This document shows, one piece after another, positions 6,152-15,189 of a DNA stretch of 64,000 nucleotides. Every line of letters begins with the position of its first letter. The first letter of the stretch is position 1. The position numbers and the translations under genes are program-made. This DNA is from Candidatus Avelusimicrobium intestinale (GTDB lineage Bacteria; Elusimicrobiota; Elusimicrobia; Elusimicrobiales; Elusimicrobiaceae), in contig CACWYV010000001.1 of assembly GCA_902765225.1 (NCBI GenBank), positions 62,001 through 126,000 on the forward strand, read 5' to 3'. Under the pieces are notes generated by a model. That model had not been told where the DNA came from. It saw only the letters and a program-made list of their open reading frames with translations, and ran no database searches.

Positions 6152-8200
6152 ATGAGTATGACCAAAAAAATCATACTCATATCTTTTTTGTTTATGCTAG
6201 TTACGGAGGGTTTCTCTATGGCACCTATGTTTAATAAGAACGGTGTGTTACACTTTAATTACAAAGCGGAAGACTTGGCCCCGGCCGAAGCAGCCGCCCG
6301 CCAGGAATTGGAAAAAGACCTCGCCGCATTTATTGCCATCCCCGCCGAAAAGCGCACTTTTGATAATACGATTTTAGGTTACTACCGCATTTTTAAAAAG
6401 TATCACGAGGCCTTAGGCGTCAGCGGATTTTTGGGCTATGTATCTACCGATAAAAACTTGCGGGATACCGTAACCGCCCTGGAAATGCAAATCAGCCAGT
6501 ATATGGTGGATGTTGCGGCCCGGCGTGATATCTACCGTGCCATCCGCGCCTATACCGATACCAACCCGACACTGGACCCCGTGCAAGCCAAACTCGTTAA
6601 AGAAATGCTCATTGGATTTAAGTATAAAGGGATGGAATTAAACGACGAAGATTTGGAAAAGTTCAAAGCATTAAACAAAGAGGAAGCCCAAAACGCCATC
6701 ACCTTTGACCAAAATATCCGCGAATACAAAGACCCGCTGTATGTCACGCGCGAACAACTGGAAGGACTGGGGGAAGATTACATCCAAAAATTACAGAAAA
6801 CGGATGACGGCAAATATGTGGTTACCTTGGACTACCCCGACGTCGTCCCTTTTATGAAAAGCGCCGAGGACGCCAAAGCCCGCCAAGCCCTGGAATATAA
6901 ATACAACCGCCGGGGCGGCGAAAAAAACGTAGAACTGTTGGAAAAATCGTTAACCTTGCGCCGGCAAGCCGCCCATCTGCTAGGTTACAAAACATATGCC
7001 GATTTACAACTGGAAGACCGCATGGCTAAAAATCCGCAAAATGTAATGGCCTTTTTGAAGGATTTACAAAAGAAATTAACGCCCTACGGCAAAAAAGAAA
7101 TCCGCCAAATGATTTCTTATAAGAACGAAAAAACCGGCCAAAAATCCCGTGTGCTTTACCCGTGGGAAAGTGCGTATTGGAGTTATAAATACAGCAAAGA
7201 ACATTTGAATTTGGATAGCGAAAAAATCAAAGAATACTTTCCTTCCCAAGTAGTCATTGACGGGATGTTGGAATTATTCGGCGGGATTTTCGGCATTACG
7301 TTTGAACCGGCCGATATTCCCGTTTGGCACCCGGACGTCAAGGCCTTCCGCATTAAAGACGCACAAGACGGCCGTTTGATTGCTTACTTCTATATGGACT
7401 TATATCCGCGCGAAGGCAAATACAAACACGCCGCGTGTTTTGATTTGGTAGGCGGAGAAGAAAAGCCGGACGGCAGTTACCAAACGCCGTTTGTGGCCAT
7501 TGTAGCCAACATGAACAAGCCGTCCCAAGAGACGCCGTCGCTACTCAAACACGGTGAAGTAGAAACTTTATTCCACGAGTTTGGCCACGTGCTGCACAAT
7601 GCACTCACCCGCGCCAAATACGGTCCGCAAGCCGGCACCAGCGTCAGTTGGGATTTCGTGGAAGCCCCCAGCCAGTTATTAGAGCGCTGGGCCTGGGACC
7701 CGCAAGTGCTTAAGAAAATTAGCAAACATTACAAAACGGGGGAACCGTTGCCGGATGATTTAATCAAGCGTATGATTGATGCCAAAAATTTCGGTACGGC
7801 TACAGCTTATTTGCGCCAAAACTTTTTTGCCCAGTATGATATGACGCTCCACACCCTGGACAAAACACCCGATACCACCAAACTGTATTTTGATTTAACA
7901 AAAAAAATCTGCCGCATCCACTTAACCAAAAACACCATTCCGCAGGCTTCTTTCGGGCATATTATGGGCGGCTATGATGCGGGGTACTACGGGTATTTAT
8001 GGTCGGAAGTAATGGCAGAGGATTTCTTTAGCGAGTTTCAAAAGCACGGCATTTTCAACCCGCAAATCGGGCTTAAATTCCGCCGGGAAATTTTAGAAAA
8101 AGGCGGCAGTATGGAAGAAACCGACCTTGTACAAAACTTCTTGGGCCGCCCGGTGGATAACACGCCGTTCCTTAAGTCACTGGGTTTGGAGGTTAAATAA
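6152..8200 (+). CDS. M3-family metallopeptidase (oligopeptidase)
   Basis: A 682-residue thimet-type zinc peptidase. Seen: zinc motif TLFHEFGHVLH (HExxH near residue 474), with the downstream Glu-containing segment SWDFVEAPSQLLERW, and the late GGYDAGYYGYLWSEVMAEDFF motif typical of M3. It would cut short peptides. Start choice is open: ATG 6152/6158 gives a signal-peptide-like N-terminus (MTKKIILISFLFMLV), whereas ATG 6218 has a strong ggaggg 7 bases upstream and gives a cytoplasmic enzyme. Both may be used. The stop is one base before the next ATG, so it is translationally close to the pantothenate kinase gene. Confidence 0.88.
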   Translation: MSMTKKIILISFLFMLVTEGFSMAPMFNKNGVLHFNYKAEDLAPAEAAARQELEKDLAAFIAIPAEKRTFDNTILGYYRIFKKYHEALGVSGFLGYVSTDKNLRDTVTALEMQISQYMVDVAARRDIYRAIRAYTDTNPTLDPVQAKLVKEMLIGFKYKGMELNDEDLEKFKALNKEEAQNAITFDQNIREYKDPLYVTREQLEGLGEDYIQKLQKTDDGKYVVTLDYPDVVPFMKSAEDAKARQALEYKYNRRGGEKNVELLEKSLTLRRQAAHLLGYKTYADLQLEDRMAKNPQNVMAFLKDLQKKLTPYGKKEIRQMISYKNEKTGQKSRVLYPWESAYWSYKYSKEHLNLDSEKIKEYFPSQVVIDGMLELFGGIFGITFEPADIPVWHPDVKAFRIKDAQDGRLIAYFYMDLYPREGKYKHAACFDLVGGEEKPDGSYQTPFVAIVANMNKPSQETPSLLKHGEVETLFHEFGHVLHNALTRAKYGPQAGTSVSWDFVEAPSQLLERWAWDPQVLKKISKHYKTGEPLPDDLIKRMIDAKNFGTATAYLRQNFFAQYDMTLHTLDKTPDTTKLYFDLTKKICRIHLTKNTIPQASFGHIMGGYDAGYYGYLWSEVMAEDFFSEFQKHGIFNPQIGLKFRREILEKGGSMEETDLVQNFLGRPVDNTPFLKSLGLEVK

Positions 8201-8201
8201 A

Positions 8202-9050
8202 ATGCGCGTTGTCATTGGAATTGATGTAGGCGGTTCCACCACCAAAATTGTGGGATATACCGAAAGCGGAAAACTGATTTCTATGCTCAAGGTAGAAGCC
8301 GCTGACCCGATGACCTCCGCTTACGGAGCCCTGGGAAAATTCATCAACCAAAATAACCTGGAACTGAGTGAAATTGCACAAATTATTTTAACCGGTGTTG
8401 GCGCGGCCTTGTTTACCAAAGACATCTATGGCATCCCCACTACCCAAGTGGACGAATTTCAAGCCATTGGGTTGGGAGGTCTTGCGCTGTCCGGCAAGAA
8501 AGAAGCGTTGGTCGTCAGTATGGGTACCGGGACGGCCTTTGTCCGCGCCGGGAAACAAGGCATCCAACACATTGGCGGTTCGGGGGTAGGCGGCGGCACC
8601 GTGGCAGGGCTTTGCGGCAAACTGTGCGGGGCTACCTCTTTCCGGACTGTCACCAAAATGGCCCGCACCGGTTCTTTGGATAAAGTGGATTTGAATATTA
8701 AAGACATCAGTGCGGCCGAAATCCCCACGCTTCCGCCCAATACAACCGCTTCCAATTTTGGCAAATTGGAAGACAGTGCTTCCGGCGAAGACATCACACT
8801 GGGTGTGCTCAATATGACATTTCAAACCATCGGCATGATGGCCGTATTCGCCTGCCGAAACGACCGGGTAAAAGACGTGATCTTGACCGGTACGCTCTCG
8901 CAAGTTCCGTTTGCTAAAAAAGTATTCCAGGCCCTGCACAAAATGCACGGTATACAATTCATTTTCCCCAAAAATGCGCTTTATGCTACGGCAGCGGGGG
9001 CAGCCCTTTCGTACTTAAACACCCACGGAAAAAAACATGGCAGACGTTAA
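8202..9050 (+). CDS. coaW: Type II pantothenate kinase
   Basis: Phosphorylates pantothenate, the first step of coenzyme A synthesis. Seen: ASKHA-fold phosphate-1 motif GIDVGGSTTKIVGY at the N-terminus, the SMGTGTAF phosphate-2 motif, HIGGSGVGGGTVAGL, and the adenosine motif with ILTGTLS and ATAAGAAL. Length 282 fits. The start at 8202 is supported by tttggaggt within the end of the previous gene; a longer open frame upstream is a shadow. Type II kinases are sporadic in bacteria and often resistant to CoA feedback. It overlaps the next gene by 14 bases. Confidence 0.88.
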   Translation: MRVVIGIDVGGSTTKIVGYTESGKLISMLKVEAADPMTSAYGALGKFINQNNLELSEIAQIILTGVGAALFTKDIYGIPTTQVDEFQAIGLGGLALSGKKEALVVSMGTGTAFVRAGKQGIQHIGGSGVGGGTVAGLCGKLCGATSFRTVTKMARTGSLDKVDLNIKDISAAEIPTLPPNTTASNFGKLEDSASGEDITLGVLNMTFQTIGMMAVFACRNDRVKDVILTGTLSQVPFAKKVFQALHKMHGIQFIFPKNALYATAAGAALSYLNTHGKKHGRR

Positions 9051-9858
9051 TACTTCGTATCAAAAATCCAGTTTCGGTCCGGCGTTTCTGTTTATACCTT
9101 CCTCCCAACGTCAGGCCTTAGCCGCCTACTACGAATTTTGCCGGTTAATGGACGATATTGCAGACGAACCCAACAACCGTGACCCACTCCCGCAACTGGA
9201 AGAATGGCAACAAGAAATCACCCGCATTTTTAACGGAACTGCTCAAACGCCCCTGGGCCAACAACTCAGCCCGATTGTACACGAGTTTGGCCTCAGCCCC
9301 GACCGTTTTTCGCTCTTGATAGAGGGTATGCGTGCAGACGTGGAAGGCAAAACGTATTCCACTTGGGAAGATTTAGACGGATACCTCTACCGGGTAGCCG
9401 TGATTGTCGGATTGGCCACTTTGGATATTGTGGGCATCAAAGGGGATGTTGCCCAAACGTTGGCCGGTCAGTTAGGCCGGGCCGTACAACTGACCAACAT
9501 CATCCGCGATGTGCCGGATGATGCCCGGTTAAACCGGGTTTATTTGCCCACCCAATTGTTGCAATCGTACGGGTTGACCCGGCAAGATATTTTATCCGGC
9601 AAACCTTCTAAAAAATTAGCGCAAGCCCTGGCAACCGTAGACGAACGGGCCCGCCTGTATTACCAGCAGGCCGAAGAAACCATGGCCCGTTTACCCAAAT
9701 TAAAAATGCTCCCTTGCCGGTTAATGGGGTGTGTTTATGCCCAAAATCTTGCTAAAATAAGAAAGAGAGGGTTTTGGTTTGAGACACCTATTAAACTAAC
9801 CAAAACCGAAAAATTAAAAGGAGTCTTCCATGCGTTGTGTAAAACTATGTGGGGTTAG
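9037..9858 (+). CDS. Squalene/phytoene synthase family prenyltransferase
   Basis: A 273-residue trans-isoprenyl diphosphate condensing enzyme. Seen: first Asp-rich motif RLMDDIAD near residues 36-43, and the second motif region RAVQLTNIIRDVPDDARLNR followed by VYLP. It resembles HpnD-type presqualene diphosphate synthases more than plant-type phytoene synthases, but product cannot be told. No HpnC, HpnE, squalene cyclase or carotenoid gene lies nearby, so the substrate route is unknown. It sits in a run with M3 peptidase and pantothenate kinase and overlaps both neighbours, so co-transcription is likely. Confidence 0.8.
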   Translation: MADVNTSYQKSSFGPAFLFIPSSQRQALAAYYEFCRLMDDIADEPNNRDPLPQLEEWQQEITRIFNGTAQTPLGQQLSPIVHEFGLSPDRFSLLIEGMRADVEGKTYSTWEDLDGYLYRVAVIVGLATLDIVGIKGDVAQTLAGQLGRAVQLTNIIRDVPDDARLNRVYLPTQLLQSYGLTRQDILSGKPSKKLAQALATVDERARLYYQQAEETMARLPKLKMLPCRLMGCVYAQNLAKIRKRGFWFETPIKLTKTEKLKGVFHALCKTMWG

Positions 9859-11158
9859 TTTCTTGTTAGCAATCGTGTTGCCCGCTTGGGCCGCCGAACC
9901 GGTTAGTTGTCTTCAAACCGGTAAAAAACTATTTGAGGACAAACAGTACACACAAGCCAAAGATATGTTTCAACAATGTGTTAAAAACGCCCCCAACGAT
10001 ACAGACGCCCGGTTATCCTTGGCCGGGGCGTTACTGACTTTAGATCAATTAGATGAAGCCGAACAGGAATTTCAAACCGCCCTGCAAAGCATGAACCGCA
10101 CTTCCCCTTACCTGTCATACACCTATTCCATGTTGGGCGATATCTCTCTCAAACAACGTAAAAACGACTCCGCCTTTGATTGGTATACCAAATCCTTGGA
10201 ATCCAACGCGGCCAACGTCAATTCGCTCATTGGAAAAGGCGTCATTACGGAATACCGGGGAGACCGCAAAGCCGCCGCGGAATTTTACCGTTCCGCGCTC
10301 GCGGTAGAACCCCTTAATTTAGTAGCACGCCAACGGTTAATCAGTTTGGAACCGGCTTATTTCACCGACAAAGAAATGTTACTCGCGCTGAAACAACGCC
10401 ATGTGATCCAACCGGAGGATAACCCGGAACTTACTCCGGCTTTACGACAACAATTCCTGCAGATCCACCAAGCGGAAATGCGCCGCGGCGTAGATTATTT
10501 GAAACGCAAATATCCCAAAGTGCCGGCCAATTACATCTCTACGTTAAACAAAGGAACCGACTTTGAACGCGAAATACTCACCTTGAACGGATACCAGGCC
10601 TTGCAAAAACACATTGGGCAAGATGCGGTGGAAGCTTTTGTTAAAATCGGTGTACCGCAAACGGAAGTATATGAACTGCGAGATTTGAAAGGACGCAAAA
10701 TTTTCAACAAGGATAATACCTTAACCGAACACGGTTTCTTGGTCTATACCGAAGCCTTGCAAAACCATAAACTGTTCTTACGGCCCAAAGAAAGCATCCC
10801 CCCCACGCAGGCCAAACTGGAAAAAATAGCCCGCATAGAAGAGGATCTAAAACAAGCCGGATATATGGAAATATCCCGCAAAGAACTTAAATTTGTGGAA
10901 ACACAAACGCGTTGCTCGGAGCAGACACTGCGCAACGAACTGGGGTTGTATGTGCTTCCCGTAACTAAACAAAAACGGCGGTATTTCATTATCGCCCGCC
11001 AAACACCGGACCCCAAAAAAAGCATCCCGTACTACTATCTAATGAAGGAAAAAGCCCGGCACGACCCGACAATCAAAGTTCCTTCCAACACGTTGGCGGA
11101 AAGTTACGCCTATTACGACTACACCATCTGTCTGAGCGACGGCAACTTGGTGCAGTAA
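9830..11158 (+). CDS. Secreted TPR-repeat protein, function unknown
   Basis: A 442-residue protein with a signal peptide (MRCVKLCGVSFLLAIVLPAWAA). It has at least three tetratricopeptide-like units in residues 25-165 (GKKLFEDKQYTQAKDMFQQC, A-x-L-L-T-L-D-Q-L-D-E-A-E..., YSMLGDISLKQRKNDSAFDW). The C-terminal half is basic and of no recognised family; it ends in a YYDYTICLSDGNLVQ segment. It starts inside the end of the prenyl-synthase gene with a good aaaaggag site. Predicted location is the periplasm. The TPR part suggests protein binding; nothing more can be said. Confidence 0.7.
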   Translation: MRCVKLCGVSFLLAIVLPAWAAEPVSCLQTGKKLFEDKQYTQAKDMFQQCVKNAPNDTDARLSLAGALLTLDQLDEAEQEFQTALQSMNRTSPYLSYTYSMLGDISLKQRKNDSAFDWYTKSLESNAANVNSLIGKGVITEYRGDRKAAAEFYRSALAVEPLNLVARQRLISLEPAYFTDKEMLLALKQRHVIQPEDNPELTPALRQQFLQIHQAEMRRGVDYLKRKYPKVPANYISTLNKGTDFEREILTLNGYQALQKHIGQDAVEAFVKIGVPQTEVYELRDLKGRKIFNKDNTLTEHGFLVYTEALQNHKLFLRPKESIPPTQAKLEKIARIEEDLKQAGYMEISRKELKFVETQTRCSEQTLRNELGLYVLPVTKQKRRYFIIARQTPDPKKSIPYYYLMKEKARHDPTIKVPSNTLAESYAYYDYTICLSDGNLVQ

Positions 11159-11184
11159 TCATCAGGTTGCTTGCTGATTTACCA

Positions 11185-11220
11185 AACGGTCTGCCTATTT
11201 ACCGGGCAGACCGTTCTTTA
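11185..11220 (+). terminator. Intrinsic terminator
   Basis: An 11-bp perfect stem (11185-11195 with 11205-11215, aacggtctgcc / ggcagaccgtt), 9-base loop, then ctttata. It ends the M3 peptidase to TPR run. Confidence 0.75.
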
Positions 11221-11289
11221 TAGCCCGGTTTACCCCTTTATTTCTAAACTATATCCTAAATTTTGGATGTATTTTAAGAAGAATTTTTT

Positions 11290-11295
11290 TATAAT
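11290..11295 (+). promoter_or_regulatory. Likely -10 of the ATP synthase operon
   Basis: TATAAT lies 37 bases before the atpZ start in an AT-rich stretch. TTGGAT at 11263-11268 is the nearest -35-like box but the 21-base spacer is too long, so only the -10 is proposed. Confidence 0.45.
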
Positions 11296-11332
11296 ATTAG
11301 AGTAGGCGTTTCAGTACGCGCGCGGAGAAAGC

Positions 11333-11578
11333 ATGGTACTCAAAGGTTTTTCCAAGCAGGACCACACAGCTATTTCCACCCTGGGGTTGGAATTTGCCGT
11401 AGCCGAAATTTTGGGTTGCGGGTTGGGACTGTGGTTGGACAAAAAATGGGGAACTTTACCCTGGTGTTTAATAGCGGGTACCTGCGCGGGATTTGCCTTG
11501 GGATTTTATATGGTCTGGCGAACTGCGCAAAACCTGGAACACAACGAAAAAACACATAAACGGACAGATAAAAAATGA
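11333..11578 (+). CDS. atpZ: AtpZ/AtpI-type ATP synthase accessory protein
   Basis: A small 81-residue protein with two membrane segments joined by a short loop (LGLEFAVAEILGCGLGLWLDKKWGTLPW and then GTCAGFALGFYMVW). The G-x-x-x-D-x-x-x-G-T-x-P pattern is the signature of the AtpZ/AtpI group, proposed to help assemble the c-ring or carry divalent cations. The first gene of the atp operon, with a ggag site. It overlaps atpB by 4 bases. Confidence 0.8.
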   Translation: MVLKGFSKQDHTAISTLGLEFAVAEILGCGLGLWLDKKWGTLPWCLIAGTCAGFALGFYMVWRTAQNLEHNEKTHKRTDKK

Positions 11579-12336
11579 ACGTAGCGGATACCATCGCCCA
11601 TCATATTCTGGATCACAATTGGGGAATCACGTTAGCCGGTTTTCATTTGCCGGTAACCACTCACTCGGTAACGATTTTGGGCGTCAGCGTCTTTTTGTTC
11701 ATTGGTCTGATTTGGGCCGCACGCCCACACGCAAGCCGGGCCGGCCGCCTGATAACAACCCTGTTGGAAGAATATGTTACCTTTATTCGGGACGGATTGG
11801 TCTTGCCCAATCTGGGGGCAGAAGGCCGCAGTTTTCTGCCGTATTTCTGCACATTATTTTTATTCATTTTATCCGTCAACCTGGCCGGTATGATTCCCGA
11901 GATGAAAACAGCCACTTCCAACATCTCCGTGACAGCGGCATTAGCCCTTTGTTCGGGCGGACTTATTCTGTACGGCGGTCTAAAATACCACGGTCTTATC
12001 GGTTTTATCAAAGGGTTTGTTCCAACGGGCACCCCCGCCTGGTTGGTACCGCTTATTTTCCCGTTGGAAGTAATCAGCACGGTAATCAAAGTATGTGTAC
12101 TGGCTATTCGTCTCTTTGCCAATATGTTATCGGGACACATGGTGCTGATTTGTTTGCTGCTGATTATCTTTATTGTGGGTCATATGCAAATTTTTGCGGG
12201 AGTAGGAGCGTTGATTCCCGCCATGGGGTTAGAGATTTTTATGACGTGTTTGGAATTATTAGTAGCATTTTTACAAGCGTATGTATTTACCTTGCTAACA
12301 GCCATCTTTACGGGCTCGGTCATTCATACGCATTAA
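11575..12336 (+). CDS. atpB: ATP synthase Fo subunit a
   Basis: The stator channel subunit that passes ions to the c-ring. Seen: 253 residues with five to six membrane spans and the conserved arginine in CVLAIRLFANMLSGHMVL (helix 5), followed by the polar LELLVAFLQAYVFTLLTAIF helix. Start overlaps the atpZ stop (ATGA). Confidence 0.95.
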   Translation: MNVADTIAHHILDHNWGITLAGFHLPVTTHSVTILGVSVFLFIGLIWAARPHASRAGRLITTLLEEYVTFIRDGLVLPNLGAEGRSFLPYFCTLFLFILSVNLAGMIPEMKTATSNISVTAALALCSGGLILYGGLKYHGLIGFIKGFVPTGTPAWLVPLIFPLEVISTVIKVCVLAIRLFANMLSGHMVLICLLLIIFIVGHMQIFAGVGALIPAMGLEIFMTCLELLVAFLQAYVFTLLTAIFTGSVIHTH

Positions 12337-12372
12337 ATTTAAATACGGGCTCGGGCCCGAAGGAGAAAACAT

Positions 12373-12600
12373 ATGGAATTAGCTGTCTTGAAATACATGG
12401 CCGCCGGCTTGGGAGCCGGACTGGTAGTAATCGGTGCAGGGTTAGGACTCGGCAAAATCGGTGTAGCGGCTTTGGAAGGTACCGCCCGCCAGCCGGAAGC
12501 GGCTTCCTTTCTGCGCACGACGATGATTATCATCGCGGCTTTATTGGAAGGGGCTGCCATGTTGGGGCTCGTGATTTGTCTGTTGACGATGGTTATGTAA
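12373..12600 (+). CDS. atpE: ATP synthase Fo subunit c
   Basis: The proteolipid of the rotor ring, 75 residues, two helices. Seen: glycine-rich GAGLGLGKIG in helix 1, the polar loop ARQPEA, and the ion-carrying Glu59 in LLEGAAMLGLV of helix 2. No Gln in helix 1 and no Ser/Thr after Glu59, so the Na+ ligand set is missing and a proton-driven enzyme is inferred. The start has aaggagaaaac upstream; a GC-rich palindrome (cgggcccg) precedes it. Confidence 0.95.
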   Translation: MELAVLKYMAAGLGAGLVVIGAGLGLGKIGVAALEGTARQPEAASFLRTTMIIIAALLEGAAMLGLVICLLTMVM

Positions 12601-12615
12601 ACCGCAAAGGGGAAT

Positions 12616-13110
12616 ATGGGAGATTTACTGAAACCCGATTTTGGGGTAACCTTTCTTACCATTTGTAACTTTTTGCTCTTGGTATATTTGCTTAAAAAAT
12701 TCGCGTGGAAACCAATTATCAGTGCCCTGGAAAAACGCGAACAGCAAATTGCCCATGATAAAGAGCAAGCGCAACAAGCGCGCCAAGCGGCCCAACAGTT
12801 ACAAGCCGAATTGGAAGAAAAGTTAAACCAAGTGGCGCAAACGGCCGCCCAGAAAATGGCCGAGGCCATTAAACGCGGGCAAGACCAACGTGACCAACTG
12901 CTTGCGGATGCCCAAGCACAAGCCGAACGGTTAGTAGCCCAGGCACAAGCGCAAATTGAGGCAGAAAAAAACCAAGCGCTGGCGGATGTCCGCGCGGAAA
13001 TTGTCCGCACAGCTATACTGGCCGCCAAGCAAGTAGTCCGAGAAGAGCTCAACGCGGACCAAACACGCGAAACGGTAGAACGTGTACTAAACGAGGTTAA
13101 ACCCAAGTAA
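12616..13110 (+). CDS. atpF: ATP synthase Fo subunit b
   Basis: The peripheral stalk subunit: one N-terminal membrane helix (FLTICNFLLLVYLLKKF) followed by a long, highly charged Ala/Gln/Glu-rich helix that would form the coiled-coil dimer. Length 164 is normal. It lies between atpE and atpH as expected. Confidence 0.95.
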   Translation: MGDLLKPDFGVTFLTICNFLLLVYLLKKFAWKPIISALEKREQQIAHDKEQAQQARQAAQQLQAELEEKLNQVAQTAAQKMAEAIKRGQDQRDQLLADAQAQAERLVAQAQAQIEAEKNQALADVRAEIVRTAILAAKQVVREELNADQTRETVERVLNEVKPK

Positions 13111-13114
13111 ACTT

Positions 13115-13642
13115 ATGAACAGTTCTCTGCGTATGGCGGCCGGACGTTACGCCGCCGCTTATGACCAACTCAGTCGCACGGCAGCAGATGCTGCCCGCCG
13201 CGCGGAGGAGTTGTCGTCGGCTGCCCACGCATTGGAACCGGTGCGGGACCTATTGGAAGCCCCGGATATCCCCTTGGCGCAAAAGCAACAAGCCCTGCGC
13301 GCGGCCTTGCACCAACTACCGCAGACAGCGGATTTTTTGGAAGTATTACTGGCCGCCAAACGGTACCCTTTACTGTCCGACATTGTCCGTCAAGTGCAAG
13401 CCCTGGCCGACGGACGCCAAGGCATTATTCGGGCGCAGGTGGTATCGGCCCGCCCGTTATCGTCCGCAGAAAAAAAGCAAACGCAAGATACACTTTCAGC
13501 CCGGTACGGGGGTACGGTAGAGGCGTCTTTCCGGGTAGATAAAAACATCTTGGGCGGACTTAAAATTTGGTGCCGCGGAGAACTCATAGACGGCAGTCTG
13601 CAAGCGCAATTTGACCGCTTGCAGGAGAAACTCTTGAATTAA
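13115..13642 (+). CDS. atpH: ATP synthase F1 subunit delta
   Basis: Links the peripheral stalk to the F1 head. 175 residues: N-terminal helical bundle ([16 protein letters not shown]) and C-terminal segment with the family pattern [20 protein letters not shown]. Spaced 4 bases from atpF. Confidence 0.93.
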   Translation: MNSSLRMAAGRYAAAYDQLSRTAADAARRAEELSSAAHALEPVRDLLEAPDIPLAQKQQALRAALHQLPQTADFLEVLLAAKRYPLLSDIVRQVQALADGRQGIIRAQVVSARPLSSAEKKQTQDTLSARYGGTVEASFRVDKNILGGLKIWCRGELIDGSLQAQFDRLQEKLLN

Positions 13643-13653
13643 CGGAAAAATTT

Positions 13654-15180
13654 ATGGCAATCAGACCCGAAGAAATAACAACAATCATTAAAGAAAAAAT
13701 AGAACACTTTCACACTTCGGTAGATATTAACGAAGTGGGCACCGTGATTCAAGTGGGTGACGGTATCGCCCGCGTACACGGGTTAAACAACGTTAAAGCA
13801 TCGGAACTGGTGGATTTTGGCAACGGTATCAAAGGCATGGCCATGAACTTGGAATACGACAACGTCGGTTGCGTGCTCATGGGGCCGGATACCCACGTGC
13901 AAGAAGGCGGCAACGTTAAACGTACGGGAGAAGTCATCAGTATTTCCGTCGGCAAAGACGTTATCGGCCGCGTCGTGGATCCGTTAGGCCAACCTTTAGA
14001 CGGTAAAGGACCTATTACGGCTGAAAAAAAGATGCCGCTGGATATTGTAGCCCCCGGGATTATTGACCGCCAACCGGTTAAACAACCGTTGCAAACCGGC
14101 ATTAAAGCCATTGACGCAATGGTTCCCATCGGCAAAGGCCAGCGGGAACTCATCATCGGGGACCGCCAAACGGGTAAAACCGCCATTGCCATTGATACCA
14201 TCATTAACCAGAAAAATATTCCCGCCGCGGAACGTTGCATCTGCATTTACGTGGCTATCGGCCAAAAACAAAGTACGGTAGCGCAGGTGGTCAAAACATT
14301 AAATGATTTTGGAGCCATGGATTATACGATTGTGGTATCGGCTACCGCTTCCGATCCGGCTTCTTTACTCTACATCGCGCCATACGCCGGGTGTGCTATC
14401 GGCGAATATTTTATGTGGCAGGGCAAAGATGTGCTAATTGTGTATGACGATTTATCTAAGCACGCCCAGGCTTACCGTCAAATGTCCTTGCTTTTACGCC
14501 GCCCGCCGGGGCGCGAGGCCTACCCCGGGGATGTATTTTATTTACACTCCCGCTTGTTGGAACGTGCTTGCAAATTATCCCAAGAGAACGGCGGCGGCTC
14601 GCTGACGGCGTTGCCTATCATTGAGACGCAAGCCAACGACGTTTCGGCGTATATTCCTACCAACGTGATTTCCATCACGGACGGACAAATTTATTTGGAA
14701 AGTAATCTTTTCTTAAGTGGCATCAAACCGGCCGTCAACGTGGGGCTTTCCGTCTCGCGCGTAGGTGGCAGTGCGCAACGCAAAACCATGCGCAAAGTGG
14801 CGGGGACGCTTCGCATTGATCTGTCCCAGTATCAAGAGTTAGCCGGATTTGCCCAATTTGGTTCGGAATTAGACAAAGAATCCCAACGCCAAATTGCCCG
14901 CGGCCAACGTATGACGGAACTTCTCAAACAAAACCAATACGCACCGCTAACATTGGCAGAAGAAGTTTTGTCACTGTACGCCGGTACACACGGTTATTTG
15001 GACGATATCCGTACGGCAGACGTATCTGATTACGAAAAACAACTGCTCGCTTTTGCCCGGACAGAATACAAAGCCGTGTTGGAAGAACTAAGCGCAGTGC
15101 AAGAAATGTCCGGCGAATTAGAGAAAAAAATCACCGGGCTACTGGATAATTTTAAAACGGTATTTCAAGCCGGTAAATAG
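13654..15180 (+). CDS. atpA: ATP synthase F1 subunit alpha
   Basis: The non-catalytic nucleotide-binding head subunit, 508 residues. Seen: Walker A GDRQTGKT near residues 170-177, the [11 protein letters not shown] segment and the conserved [10 protein letters not shown] signature (visible as [11 protein letters not shown]). Complete and typical. It is followed 9 bases later by hldD rather than by atpG. Confidence 0.97.
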   Translation: MAIRPEEITTIIKEKIEHFHTSVDINEVGTVIQVGDGIARVHGLNNVKASELVDFGNGIKGMAMNLEYDNVGCVLMGPDTHVQEGGNVKRTGEVISISVGKDVIGRVVDPLGQPLDGKGPITAEKKMPLDIVAPGIIDRQPVKQPLQTGIKAIDAMVPIGKGQRELIIGDRQTGKTAIAIDTIINQKNIPAAERCICIYVAIGQKQSTVAQVVKTLNDFGAMDYTIVVSATASDPASLLYIAPYAGCAIGEYFMWQGKDVLIVYDDLSKHAQAYRQMSLLLRRPPGREAYPGDVFYLHSRLLERACKLSQENGGGSLTALPIIETQANDVSAYIPTNVISITDGQIYLESNLFLSGIKPAVNVGLSVSRVGGSAQRKTMRKVAGTLRIDLSQYQELAGFAQFGSELDKESQRQIARGQRMTELLKQNQYAPLTLAEEVLSLYAGTHGYLDDIRTADVSDYEKQLLAFARTEYKAVLEELSAVQEMSGELEKKITGLLDNFKTVFQAGK

Positions 15181-15189
15181 GAGACACAT

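Noticed and set aside
8388-8957. Minus-strand 189-codon frame over the pantothenate kinase gene
   Set aside because: Antisense of a recognised enzyme; no ribosome site or similarity.
12373-12600. Sodium-driven ATP synthase
   Set aside because: Subunit c lacks the Gln in helix 1 and the Ser/Thr after the ion-binding Glu, so the Na+ ligand set is absent.
11493-12668. Long 391-codon frame over atpB and atpE
   Set aside because: A shadow frame. The true atpB and atpE frames have clear family motifs, starts and overlaps.
12339-13106. Ser/Ala/Cys-rich minus-strand frame over atpF
   Set aside because: The composition is that of the antisense of an Ala/Gln-rich coiled coil. No family and no start site.
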